From the NCBI RefSeq assembly GCF_000024545.1, contig NC_013947.1, positions 6,076,001 through 6,140,000 of the forward strand: a stretch of 64,000 nt of DNA. Direction: 5' to 3'. The notes beneath the pieces were generated by a model that searched no databases, was not told the origin of the DNA, and saw only the letters and a program-made list of their open reading frames with translations. Shown here piece after piece: positions 34,633-41,913 of this stretch. The position numbers and the translations under genes are program-made. Numbering within the stretch: the first letter of the stretch is position 1; every line of letters begins with the position of its first letter. Source of the DNA: Stackebrandtia nassauensis DSM 44728. GTDB taxonomy: Bacteria; Actinomycetota; Actinomycetes; Mycobacteriales; Micromonosporaceae.

Positions 34633-35376
34633 ATGAAGATCGCGGTAGCCGGAGCGACCGGCAACATCGGCAAACTCACCGTCGCGGCCCTGGAGAAGCA
34701 GGGTCACGAGGTCGTCGGCATCAGCCGCTCGCTGGGCGTCGACCTGGCCACCGGCGAGGGTCTGGACGCGGCGCTGACCGGCGTCGAGGCCGTCATCGAC
34801 GTCACCAACATCCCGATCTTCGAAGAGGAAGCGGTGGTGAAGGCGTTCAACGCCACGACCGGCAACCTGCTGGCCGCCGGACAACGCGCGGGCGTGCGTC
34901 ACCACGTACTGCTGTCGATCACCGGAACCCAACGGGTCAAAGGCAACCCGCACTACGCGGGCAAACGCGAACAGGAGCGGCTGGTGTCGTCGGGGCCGGT
35001 GCCGTGGACGATCGTCCCGGCCGCGCAGTTCCACGACTTCGCCGAGATGGTCGCCGGATGGACCGAACAGGACGGTGTCGCCACGATCGCCCCGGCCCTG
35101 GTACAGCCGATCGCCCAGGAGGACGTCGCCGACATCCTCGCCGAGGTCGCCGTCGGCGAACCGCAGGGTTACCACGTGGACATCGCCGGTCCGGACAAGC
35201 AGGACCTCGTCGACATGGCCCGCCGCTCCTACCAGGCCCGCGGCCGCGACATCACGCTCGTGCCCAGCTGGGAGTCGGTGTTCGGCCCCGACATGGCGGG
35301 CAACGTGATGCTGCCCGGCGACAACGCCCGCATCGCCCCGACCAGCTTCGACGACTGGCTGGCACGCCAGAGCTGA
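34633..35376 (+). CDS. NmrA-like NAD(P)-binding protein (atypical SDR)
   Basis: This 247-residue atypical short-chain dehydrogenase has the Gly motif VAGATGNIGKLTVAAL at residues 5-20. It lacks a Tyr-x3-Lys catalytic pair in the usual place, as in NmrA/HSCARG-like redox sensors. It could be a sensor or a quinone/NADPH-linked reductase. The ATG at 34633 has AGGAG eight nt upstream. It is divergent from the Rrf2 regulator with a palindromic operator between them. Confidence 0.85.
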   Translation: MKIAVAGATGNIGKLTVAALEKQGHEVVGISRSLGVDLATGEGLDAALTGVEAVIDVTNIPIFEEEAVVKAFNATTGNLLAAGQRAGVRHHVLLSITGTQRVKGNPHYAGKREQERLVSSGPVPWTIVPAAQFHDFAEMVAGWTEQDGVATIAPALVQPIAQEDVADILAEVAVGEPQGYHVDIAGPDKQDLVDMARRSYQARGRDITLVPSWESVFGPDMAGNVMLPGDNARIAPTSFDDWLARQS

Positions 35377-35389
35377 GGCTGGGGAGCCG

Positions 35390-36229
35390 CTACGACGGGA
35401 ATTCCCAGAGGTGGACCGGGTCGCGGTGCGCGCTGCTGATGAGGACGGGGCGGCTGTCGAGGTCGGCTATCCGCACCCCGAAAACCTCACTGTTGTGCCC
35501 CTGCGGTTGGCCCAGCAATCGGCATCCCGCCAGGTCCCACACGCGAATGGTGCCGTCGCTCGCCCCGGTGACGGCGAACGGACGTCCGTGCACGGTGGCC
35601 GCTGTCAGGCAGCTGATCTCACCGCCGGGCACGGTCATCCGTTCGCCCCATTCGCTGGATTCGAGATCTCCCAGCACCACGCTGTTCTCGCCCGCGGCGA
35701 CCACCCGCGTGCGACCGTCCACCGAGGCCAACGCGAACTCGGTGAGCTCCTCGTCGAGGTCGTCGAATTCGGCGAGGGGCCGCTCTTCCTCGATGTCCCA
35801 CACCAGGACGCCGCCGTCGCTGCCACCGGCCACCACGACCGGCCGACCCGTCCACAGTCCCGCCGCGGCGGCGCTACTGGTGCCCGACCGGCATTCCAGC
35901 TCCTCAATGTCCACCACGGAGTCGTCCTCCGGTCCAGCGTCGGACGGGTCCCACAGGACGAAGCCCTGGTGGTCACCTCCGCCGCCGATCACGATCCGGC
36001 CGTCGACCACCGCGGCACCCAGCGACGTGAGCTCCGTATGAGGGAACTCCTCAGCCGGGACGTCAAGTTCGTACCGCGTCCAGCGGTCACTCGCCGGATC
36101 CCAGGTGCACACGAGCCGGTCCCGGTCGGGGCTGCCGACGAGGAGCACCCGACCGCCAACGGTGACCAGGTCGAAATCAACGATGTGATCGCAGGAGGCG
36201 GGCAGGCTGGAGATCAGGGGAGTCGACAT
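35390..36229 (-). CDS. WD40-like beta-propeller protein
   Basis: This 279-residue protein has several degenerate WD-type repeats. The clearest are FAVTGASDGTIRVWDLAGC near the C-terminus, VVVAGGSDGGVLVWDIEE in the middle, and an imperfect VCTWDPASDRW. Such propellers are protein-interaction platforms; no enzyme domain is attached. The ATG at 36229 with AAGGTG five nt upstream was used; longer in-frame starts would cross the divergent operator. Partner unknown. Confidence 0.78.
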   Translation of the reverse strand: MSTPLISSLPASCDHIVDFDLVTVGGRVLLVGSPDRDRLVCTWDPASDRWTRYELDVPAEEFPHTELTSLGAAVVDGRIVIGGGGDHQGFVLWDPSDAGPEDDSVVDIEELECRSGTSSAAAAGLWTGRPVVVAGGSDGGVLVWDIEEERPLAEFDDLDEELTEFALASVDGRTRVVAAGENSVVLGDLESSEWGERMTVPGGEISCLTAATVHGRPFAVTGASDGTIRVWDLAGCRLLGQPQGHNSEVFGVRIADLDSRPVLISSAHRDPVHLWEFPS

Positions 36230-36268
36230 ACCGGCACCTTGCCAGAGCACGGCCCGTGACGACTTTCG

Positions 36269-36314
36269 CGGTATCACATTAATAAATGAACCACCATTTA
36301 TTAATGTGATACCG
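36269..36314. promoter_or_regulatory. 46-bp perfect inverted repeat, likely TetR operator
   Basis: Arms of 20 bp (36269-36288 and 36295-36314, starting CGGTATCAC and ending GTGATACCG) are exact reverse complements around a 6-nt AACCAC spacer. The element lies 23 nt before the TetR gene, in its divergent gap with the WD40-like gene. The arm core ATTAATAAATG is strikingly AT-rich. Confidence 0.75.
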
Positions 36315-36336
36315 TCGAGCGCGAGAGGAGGAATCC

Positions 36337-36918
36337 ATGCCACGACCACGCGCCACCACCGACGCCGACATCCTCGCCGCCACCGGACGCGCCATCGGCG
36401 CCCACGGGCCCGCCAAGCTCACCCTGGCGCATATCGGCGCCGAGGCGGGGATCTCCCCGGCGACCCTGTCGCAACGCTTCGGGTCGAAGCGGGGCCTGCT
36501 GCTCGCGTTCGCCGCCGACGCCGCCGCCACTGCCTCGGCACCCTTCCACAGGGCGCGGGCCGCGAACGACTCGCCGCTGGCGGCGCTGCACGCCGTCGCC
36601 GCCGAATTCGCCGGTCACATGTCCACCCCCGAGGTGATGGCCAATCACCTCGGCATGCTCCAGCTCGACCTGTCCGACCCCGAGTTTCGGGTCCACGCCG
36701 CCGCGCACACCCGCGCGGTGGAAGCGGCACTGCGGGAGCTGATCACCGACGCCGTCGCGGCGGGCGAACTGTCGCCCGGCACCGACGCGCCGCGGCTCGC
36801 CCGCGCCGTCAACATCACCATCGACGGCTCGCTGCTGCGGTGGGCCCTCACCAGCGACGGTGACCCCGCCGCCCTGCTGCACGACGATCTCGACCATCTA
36901 CTGAGGAGAACCCCGTGA
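36337..36918 (+). CDS. TetR-family transcriptional regulator
   Basis: This 193-residue TetR protein has the HTH LTLAHIGAEAGISPATLSQRFGSKRGLLLAFA (about residues 28-59). The ATG follows GGAGGAATCC with good spacing. It is the first gene of a two-gene operon, overlapping the DHFR-like gene by 4 nt, and is preceded by a long perfect inverted repeat that should be its binding site. Confidence 0.92.
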   Translation: MPRPRATTDADILAATGRAIGAHGPAKLTLAHIGAEAGISPATLSQRFGSKRGLLLAFAADAAATASAPFHRARAANDSPLAALHAVAAEFAGHMSTPEVMANHLGMLQLDLSDPEFRVHAAAHTRAVEAALRELITDAVAAGELSPGTDAPRLARAVNITIDGSLLRWALTSDGDPAALLHDDLDHLLRRTP

Positions 36919-37445
36919 CCTTCACCGCCACCGTCTTCATCGGCACCAGCCTCGACGGCAATATCGCCCGCCTCGACGACGACCTGGACTGGCTGACCTC
37001 GCGCGGCGAGCAGGCCGGCGACATGGGCTTCTTCGAGTTCCTCGACTCGGTCGACGCGGTCGCCATGGGCCGCAACACCTACGACAAGGTCATCGGCTTC
37101 GGTGAGGAGAACTGGCCCTTCGGTGACCGCCACGTCGGCGTCCTGAGCACCACTCTGCCCGAGGACGCCGACCCGCGCGTCACGGTCTACCGCGATCTGG
37201 ACGACCTCGTCGCCGACTTCGATAAGCGGGGCATCACCCACGTCTACCCCGACGGCGGACGACTGATCCAAAGTTTCGTCCGCGCCGGTCGCATCGACCG
37301 GTTCATCATCAGTGTCGCCCCGGTCCTGATCGGCGCCGGTCACCGGCTCTTCGGCGAACTGTCCCACGACGTCCCGCTTCGCCTGGACTCGGTGGCCGAC
37401 GTCGGCGGCGGCTTCGCGCAGCTTCGCTACACGGTAGACAAATAG
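36915..37445 (+). CDS. DHFR/RibD C-terminal-domain protein
   Basis: This 176-residue DHFR-fold protein contains VFIGTSLDGNIARLDDDLDWL, VAMGRNTYDKVIGF and ITHVYPDGGRLIQSFVRAGRIDRFIISVAPVLIGAGHRLF. These are the family blocks for NADPH binding and the C-terminal strand. The GTG start overlaps the TetR stop (GTGA), so it is translationally coupled and almost certainly TetR-controlled. Substrate unknown. Confidence 0.88.
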   Translation: MTFTATVFIGTSLDGNIARLDDDLDWLTSRGEQAGDMGFFEFLDSVDAVAMGRNTYDKVIGFGEENWPFGDRHVGVLSTTLPEDADPRVTVYRDLDDLVADFDKRGITHVYPDGGRLIQSFVRAGRIDRFIISVAPVLIGAGHRLFGELSHDVPLRLDSVADVGGGFAQLRYTVDK

Positions 37446-37467
37446 CGGCCGGTCAGCGCCGAGCCGC

Positions 37468-38655
37468 TCACCGGCCCGCCGACGACAACCGTTCAGGTGC
37501 CTGGGAAGTCAAGGCCCGTCGGGAGACCAGGGCGATGGCCAGCGCGAGTCCGACGAGGACGGTGCTGGCCCAGACGGGGCCCAGGTCGCCGTGACCGGCG
37601 GTGAGTGTTGCCCCGGCCGCGATCGGGCCGAGGGCCGCGCCCACGTTGAGGGCGGCGGTGGCGTATGAGCCGCCCATCGTTGGGGCACCCGAGGCCGCGT
37701 ACAGGACCCGGGCGATCAGGGTGCTGCCCAACGCGAAGGACAGGACGCCTTGGGTAAACGTCAGGGCCAGGAGGGCCAGTGGTTCGGTGGCCAGCAGGGC
37801 CAGGGCGATCCAGCCGAGCAGTTGCAGCGGGCCCGCGATCGCGATGACGAGTCCCGGGCGGGCGTCGGACAGGCGTCCGGCGAGGTTGACGCCGAGGAAC
37901 GAGCCGAGGCCGAAGACGACCAGCACCACCGATATCCACAGGTCGGGGAGGGACGCGGTGTCGGTGACGATCGGGGCCAGGAACATGAAGGTGCCGAAGG
38001 TGGCCGCGTTGACCAGCGCGCCCAGCGACATGACCAGGATCAGCCGGGGGCGGGCGAGCTGGGCGAGTTCGGAGCGCAGACCGGGGGCGGTGTCTGATTC
38101 ACTGTGGATAGAGCGGGTCGGGATTCCCTTGAGGATGCCGAGGGCCGCTGGGAGGCAGAGGATCGCGATCGCCCAGAAGGTGGCGCGCCAGTCCAGCAGC
38201 GTGCCCAGTAGTGCTCCGCCCGGGACACCGGCGATGGTGGCCGCGGTGGTGCCCGACAGCAGGACGGCCAGGGCGCGGCCCTTGCGGTCGGCGGCCACCA
38301 GGGTTGCCGCCGTGGTGAGGGCGACGGCGAGGAAGCCCGCGTTCGCCAGCGCCGCGAGGATCCGGGTGAGCAGCAGGATCGTAAAGTTCGACGTCAGGGC
38401 CGCGATGATGTGGGTGGCGGCGGAGGCGGCGATGAAGGCGAGCAGGGTGTGGCGGGCGGGCCAGCGGCGGGCGAGCGCCGCCATCAGCGGGGCGCCGACG
38501 ACCATGCCGACGGCGAAGGCCGAGGTCAGCAGACCGGCGGTCGCGACGGAGACGTCGAGGCTCGCGGCGATGTCGGGTAGGAGACCGGCGAGCATGAATT
38601 CGGATGTGCCCATGGCGAACACGGCCAGGGCGAGCAGGTAGAGCGGAAGCGGCAT
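37468..38655 (-). CDS. MFS drug-efflux transporter, Cmx/CmrA-like
   Basis: This 395-residue, 12-helix major-facilitator protein begins MPLPLYLLALAVFAMGTSEF and has the motif-A-like loop GAPLMAALARRWPARHTLL. It looks like the DHA1 exporters of the Cmx/CmrA/AraJ type, which pump chloramphenicol and similar drugs. Drug specificity is inference. The ATG has GGAG six nt upstream. A 117-nt leader separates it from a possible 21-codon upstream ORF. Confidence 0.88.
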   Translation of the reverse strand: MPLPLYLLALAVFAMGTSEFMLAGLLPDIAASLDVSVATAGLLTSAFAVGMVVGAPLMAALARRWPARHTLLAFIAASAATHIIAALTSNFTILLLTRILAALANAGFLAVALTTAATLVAADRKGRALAVLLSGTTAATIAGVPGGALLGTLLDWRATFWAIAILCLPAALGILKGIPTRSIHSESDTAPGLRSELAQLARPRLILVMSLGALVNAATFGTFMFLAPIVTDTASLPDLWISVVLVVFGLGSFLGVNLAGRLSDARPGLVIAIAGPLQLLGWIALALLATEPLALLALTFTQGVLSFALGSTLIARVLYAASGAPTMGGSYATAALNVGAALGPIAAGATLTAGHGDLGPVWASTVLVGLALAIALVSRRALTSQAPERLSSAGR

Positions 38656-38772
38656 CGGGAAACTCCGAGGTGAGGAGAGGAACGGGAAACGGTCGTCTCG
38701 TCACCGCGGTCAGCGCTCCTGGCGCGCGCGAAGGCGTCCCGGGCGGTTACCGCCACGGGTGAGCGAATGAAC

Positions 38773-38838
38773 TCAGCTGTTCAGGGGGCTGACGGCGGGA
38801 CCGTAAACCCCCACCTTGGACGCTTCGGGGCTCGACAT
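38773..38838 (-). CDS. Possible 21-residue leader peptide upstream of the efflux gene
   Basis: ATG to TGA encodes MSSPEASKVGVYGPAVSPLNS. No Shine-Dalgarno is present. TAGTGT (38846-38851) lies 7 nt before the ATG, the same arrangement as at other probable leaderless genes here. It precedes the Cmx-like MFS gene by 117 nt and could be a regulatory leader peptide. Being so short, it could also be chance. Confidence 0.35.
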   Translation of the reverse strand: MSSPEASKVGVYGPAVSPLNS

Positions 38839-38851
38839 GGCCGGCACACTA

Positions 38852-38870
38852 CCCGACGGGGTCCGTCGGG
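38852..38870 (-). terminator. Short GC-rich hairpin
   Basis: CCCGACGG and CCGTCGGG (38852-38859, 38863-38870) form an 8-bp stem with a 3-nt loop. It is placed to terminate the hydroxyacid dehydrogenase transcript. It also lies between the -35 and -10 positions of the putative short-ORF promoter. Confidence 0.5.
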
Positions 38871-38888
38871 GCGCAACCGTTTTTTCGG

Positions 38889-39890
38889 TCAGGCCAGCCG
38901 GGGCAGGTCGGCCTGGGTGACCTCGCCCAGCAGGGCTTCGCCGTCGAAGAACCGCTTGGTCTCGGCGACGGCGTACTCGCCGAGCAGTGCGATCTCGCTG
39001 CCCTCGGCTCCGGCCAGATGCGGGGTGACCCATACGTTGGGCAGCAGCAGGAGTGGGTGCCCGGCGGGGAGGGGTTCGGGGTCGGTGACGTCGAGGATGG
39101 CGTCGACGCGGCCGTCTCGGCAGTGGCCGACGAGGGCTTCGGTGTCGACAAGGGAGCCCCGGGCGGTGTTGATGAGGACGGTGCCGTCGCGCATCAGGCT
39201 CAGGCGTCGGTCGTCGATGAGGTGGTGGGTCTCGGCCAGTTCGGGGGCGTGGACGCTGACCACGTCGGAGCGTTGGCACAGTTCGTCGAGCGGGACGAGT
39301 TCGGCACCGAGTGCGGCCAGCTTGTCGGCGCCGCGGTACGGGTCGGACACCAGGATTCGCAGGTCGTAGCCGCGCAGCAGTTCGATGACCCGGCGGCCGA
39401 TCCGGGAGGCGCCGACGATGCCGATGGTGCGGCCGACGTAGCCGCAGTCGCGCGGGTGGGTCTCGGGGACCCCGTCGGCGGCGTAGTTCGCGGCTCGGGT
39501 GAAGGCGCGTTTGGTGGCCAGCAGGATGGTCGCGCGGGTGTACTCGGCGACCGGTTCGGCGTTGGCGGAGGCCGCCGAGGTGACGGTGATGTCGCGCGAC
39601 CACACGTGCGCGGTGACGTGGTGCTTGATGGATCCGGCGGCGTGGGCGATGAGACGCAGGCGGGGCATGAGCTCCAGCGCGGCGTCGTCCACTGTGGGGC
39701 ACCCCCAGCCGGTCACCAGGAAGTCGGCGCGGGCCAGGGCGTGGCGGGCTTCGGGTGCGGCGAAGTCGGCGACCAGCAGCCCGGGGTCGGCGTCGGCGAA
39801 GGACAGCAGCCGGGCCAGGACCGCGGGGGTCAGCGCCGTCTCGCGGGCGAAGCGGCTCATGGCGAAGACACCGAGGGGTTTGGCGGACAC
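38889..39890 (-). CDS. D-isomer-specific 2-hydroxyacid dehydrogenase
   Basis: This 333-residue cytoplasmic NAD-dependent oxidoreductase shows the Rossmann motif VGRTIGIVGASRIGRRVIELL (about 153-173), where GASRIG replaces the more common GxGxxG. The catalytic region INTARGSLVDTEAL and the late Glu/His segment (LPNVWVTPHLAG, His near 294) are present. Substrate unknown. GTG at 39890 has GGAGG four nt upstream. It is divergent from the LacI-type-controlled sugar ABC operon, and one operator half lies near its own promoter, so it may help use the imported sugar. Confidence 0.87.
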   Translation of the reverse strand: MSAKPLGVFAMSRFARETALTPAVLARLLSFADADPGLLVADFAAPEARHALARADFLVTGWGCPTVDDAALELMPRLRLIAHAAGSIKHHVTAHVWSRDITVTSAASANAEPVAEYTRATILLATKRAFTRAANYAADGVPETHPRDCGYVGRTIGIVGASRIGRRVIELLRGYDLRILVSDPYRGADKLAALGAELVPLDELCQRSDVVSVHAPELAETHHLIDDRRLSLMRDGTVLINTARGSLVDTEALVGHCRDGRVDAILDVTDPEPLPAGHPLLLLPNVWVTPHLAGAEGSEIALLGEYAVAETKRFFDGEALLGEVTQADLPRLA

Positions 39891-39922
39891 AGGGCCTCCA
39901 CAACGTCCAAAACGATGAGTAA

Positions 39923-40002
39923 TCGGTTTCTAGAAGGTAGCAGGAACCGCGCAAGAAATATCTGGACCACCTCTTGTCAAGATCATAGAAACCGAATATC
40001 TT
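39923..40002 (+). promoter_or_regulatory. ABC-operon promoter with LacI operator arms
   Basis: TTGTCA (39974-39979) and TATCTT (39997-40002) are 17 nt apart. Between them lies TAGAAACCGA (39986-39995), exactly matched in inverted orientation by TCGGTTTCTA (39923-39932), which overlaps the 8-bp palindrome TTCTAGAA. This fits a LacI-family repressor binding two sites. Confidence 0.6.
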
Positions 40003-40033
40003 CAGCCCAAGCTCTCAGTGAGGAGGCTCACCG

Positions 40034-41023
40034 GTGGCCCCAACCCCCGTCGCCACACCCCCGCGTAGCGCTCCCCCCAAGACCGCGACCGTCCGCACGG
40101 TCAAGGCGCGCCGCGCACCACTGCGCGACCGGCTGCGCCGCGACTGGCTGCTGTTGCTGCTGCTGGTACCCGGCGTCGGCTACTTCCTGGTGTTCCACTA
40201 CGGCGCGCTGTTCGGCAACCTGATCGCCTTCAAGGACTACGTGCCGTTCTACGGCGTGTGGGCCAGCGAGTGGATCGGCGTCCAGAAGTTCACCGACCTG
40301 GTCGGCAACACCGAGTTCTGGCAGGCCACCTGGAACACCGTGTCGATCTCGTTCCTGCAGCTGCTGTTCTACTTCCCCGCGCCGCTGGGGCTGGCGCTGC
40401 TGCTGCACAGCCTCACCCGCGACAGCATCCGCCGCTTCGTCCAAAGTGTCGTCTACCTGCCGCACTTCATCTCCTGGGTCATCGTGGTGGCGCTGTTCCA
40501 GCAGGTGCTCGGCGACGTGGGCGTCCTCAACGGGCTGCTGGCCGACGGCGGACTGTCCACCGTCGACATCATCGGCAACCCGGACGCGTACAAACCGCTG
40601 GTGATCGCGCAGGTCATCTGGAAGGAGTGCGGCTGGGGCACCATCATCTTCCTGGCCGCGCTGGCCGGGGTGAACGAGCAGCTGTACGAGGCCGCGGCCA
40701 TCGACGGCGCGGGCTGGTGGCGGCGCACCTGGCACGTCACGCTGCCCGCGATCCGCCCGGTCATCATCCTGCTGCTGATCCTGCGGCTGGGCGACATCCT
40801 GACCGTCGGCTTCGAGCAGTTCTTCCTGCAGCGCAACGCCGTCGGCCCCGAGGCGGGCGAGGTGCTGGACACCTTCGTCTACTACATGGGCATCCAGAAC
40901 GGCGACTTCAGTCTCGGCGCCGCCGCCGGACTCATGAAGGGCGTCGTCGGGCTCGTCCTGGTCTACACCGCCAACAAGATCGCCCACCGGCTCGGAGAAT
41001 CGGGAGTGTACAAGTCGTCATGA
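40034..41023 (+). CDS. Carbohydrate ABC transporter permease (LplB-like)
   Basis: This 329-residue inner-membrane permease has six helices and the EAA loop YEAAAIDGAGWWRRTWHVTLPAIRP (about 217-241) that docks the ATPase. It opens with an unusually long basic N-terminus (TVRTVKARRAPLRDRLRRDW). It belongs to the LplB/YtcP pair type used for oligosaccharides. GTG follows AGGAGG by 7 nt. It overlaps the second permease gene by 4 nt. No ATPase gene is linked; a shared MsiK-like ATPase elsewhere is expected. Confidence 0.92.
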   Translation: MAPTPVATPPRSAPPKTATVRTVKARRAPLRDRLRRDWLLLLLLVPGVGYFLVFHYGALFGNLIAFKDYVPFYGVWASEWIGVQKFTDLVGNTEFWQATWNTVSISFLQLLFYFPAPLGLALLLHSLTRDSIRRFVQSVVYLPHFISWVIVVALFQQVLGDVGVLNGLLADGGLSTVDIIGNPDAYKPLVIAQVIWKECGWGTIIFLAALAGVNEQLYEAAAIDGAGWWRRTWHVTLPAIRPVIILLLILRLGDILTVGFEQFFLQRNAVGPEAGEVLDTFVYYMGIQNGDFSLGAAAGLMKGVVGLVLVYTANKIAHRLGESGVYKSS

Positions 41024-41901
41024 GCGCACACCGTCCCGCGTGGATGGGCAAACCATCCCCATTGGTCAAAGCGGCCAAGGCCGTCGCCCTGGTCATCGTC
41101 GTGGCCCTGGTGCTGTTCCCGTTCTGGACGATCGTGGCGACCTCGATCGCCAGCCCCGAAGAGGTCATCGACAACGGCGGCTGGGTCGTCATCCCGACGT
41201 CGTTCTCGTTCAAGGCTTACGAGGACATCATCTCCGGCGGCATCATCACCGACGCGCTGCTGCGCAGCGTCGGCATCACCGTGGTCGGCACCCTGTTGAG
41301 CCTGGTGGCGACGGTGTTCCTGGCCTACGCGCTGTCGCGGCCGGGTGTGGTGGGCGGCAAGCCGATCCTGCTGCTGATCCTGTTCACGTTCCTGTTCCCG
41401 CCCGCCATGATCCCGTCCTATCTGGTGGTTCAGGAACTGGGTCTGAAGGAGAACTACCTGTCGCTGATCCTGCCGGTGCTGGTCAACGTGTTCAACCTGG
41501 TGGTGATGCGCGGCTTCTTCCAGTCGGTGCCCGGCGAACTCATCGAGGCCGCCCGGCTCGACGGCGCCGGGGACTTCCGGATCCTCACCAGGGTCGTGAT
41601 GCCACTGTCCAAAGCGGTCATCGCGGTGGTCGGGCTGTTCTACGCCGTGGCGTACTGGAACTCCTTCTTCACCGCGATCCTCTACCTGGACTCGGATCAG
41701 TGGCCGGTGCAGGCGATCCTGCGGCAGTACGTCACCCAGAACACCGCCATCTCCGACACCGCCGAATCGACGGTCCAGAACTCTCCACAGTCAACGAAGA
41801 TGGCGGTCGTCGTGCTCGCCACCCTCCCCATCGTGATCGTCTACCCGTTCGTCCAGCGGTTCTTCGCCAAGGGCGTTCTCACCGGCGCGATCAAATCCTA
41901 G
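41020..41901 (+). CDS. Carbohydrate ABC transporter permease (YtcP-like)
   Basis: This 293-residue second permease subunit has six helices and the EAA loop IEAARLDGAGDFRILTRVVMPLSKAV (about 182-207). It is a MalG/YtcP-type subunit forming a heterodimer with the upstream gene product. The ATG overlaps the first permease stop (ATGA). A 12-nt gap with AAAGAGAG leads to the binding-protein gene. Confidence 0.93.
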   Translation: MSAHRPAWMGKPSPLVKAAKAVALVIVVALVLFPFWTIVATSIASPEEVIDNGGWVVIPTSFSFKAYEDIISGGIITDALLRSVGITVVGTLLSLVATVFLAYALSRPGVVGGKPILLLILFTFLFPPAMIPSYLVVQELGLKENYLSLILPVLVNVFNLVVMRGFFQSVPGELIEAARLDGAGDFRILTRVVMPLSKAVIAVVGLFYAVAYWNSFFTAILYLDSDQWPVQAILRQYVTQNTAISDTAESTVQNSPQSTKMAVVVLATLPIVIVYPFVQRFFAKGVLTGAIKS

Positions 41902-41913
41902 AAAGAGAGACAA

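Noticed and set aside
38767-39369. Plus-strand ORF over the hydroxyacid dehydrogenase
   Set aside because: Antisense shadow with Ser/Arg-rich composition.
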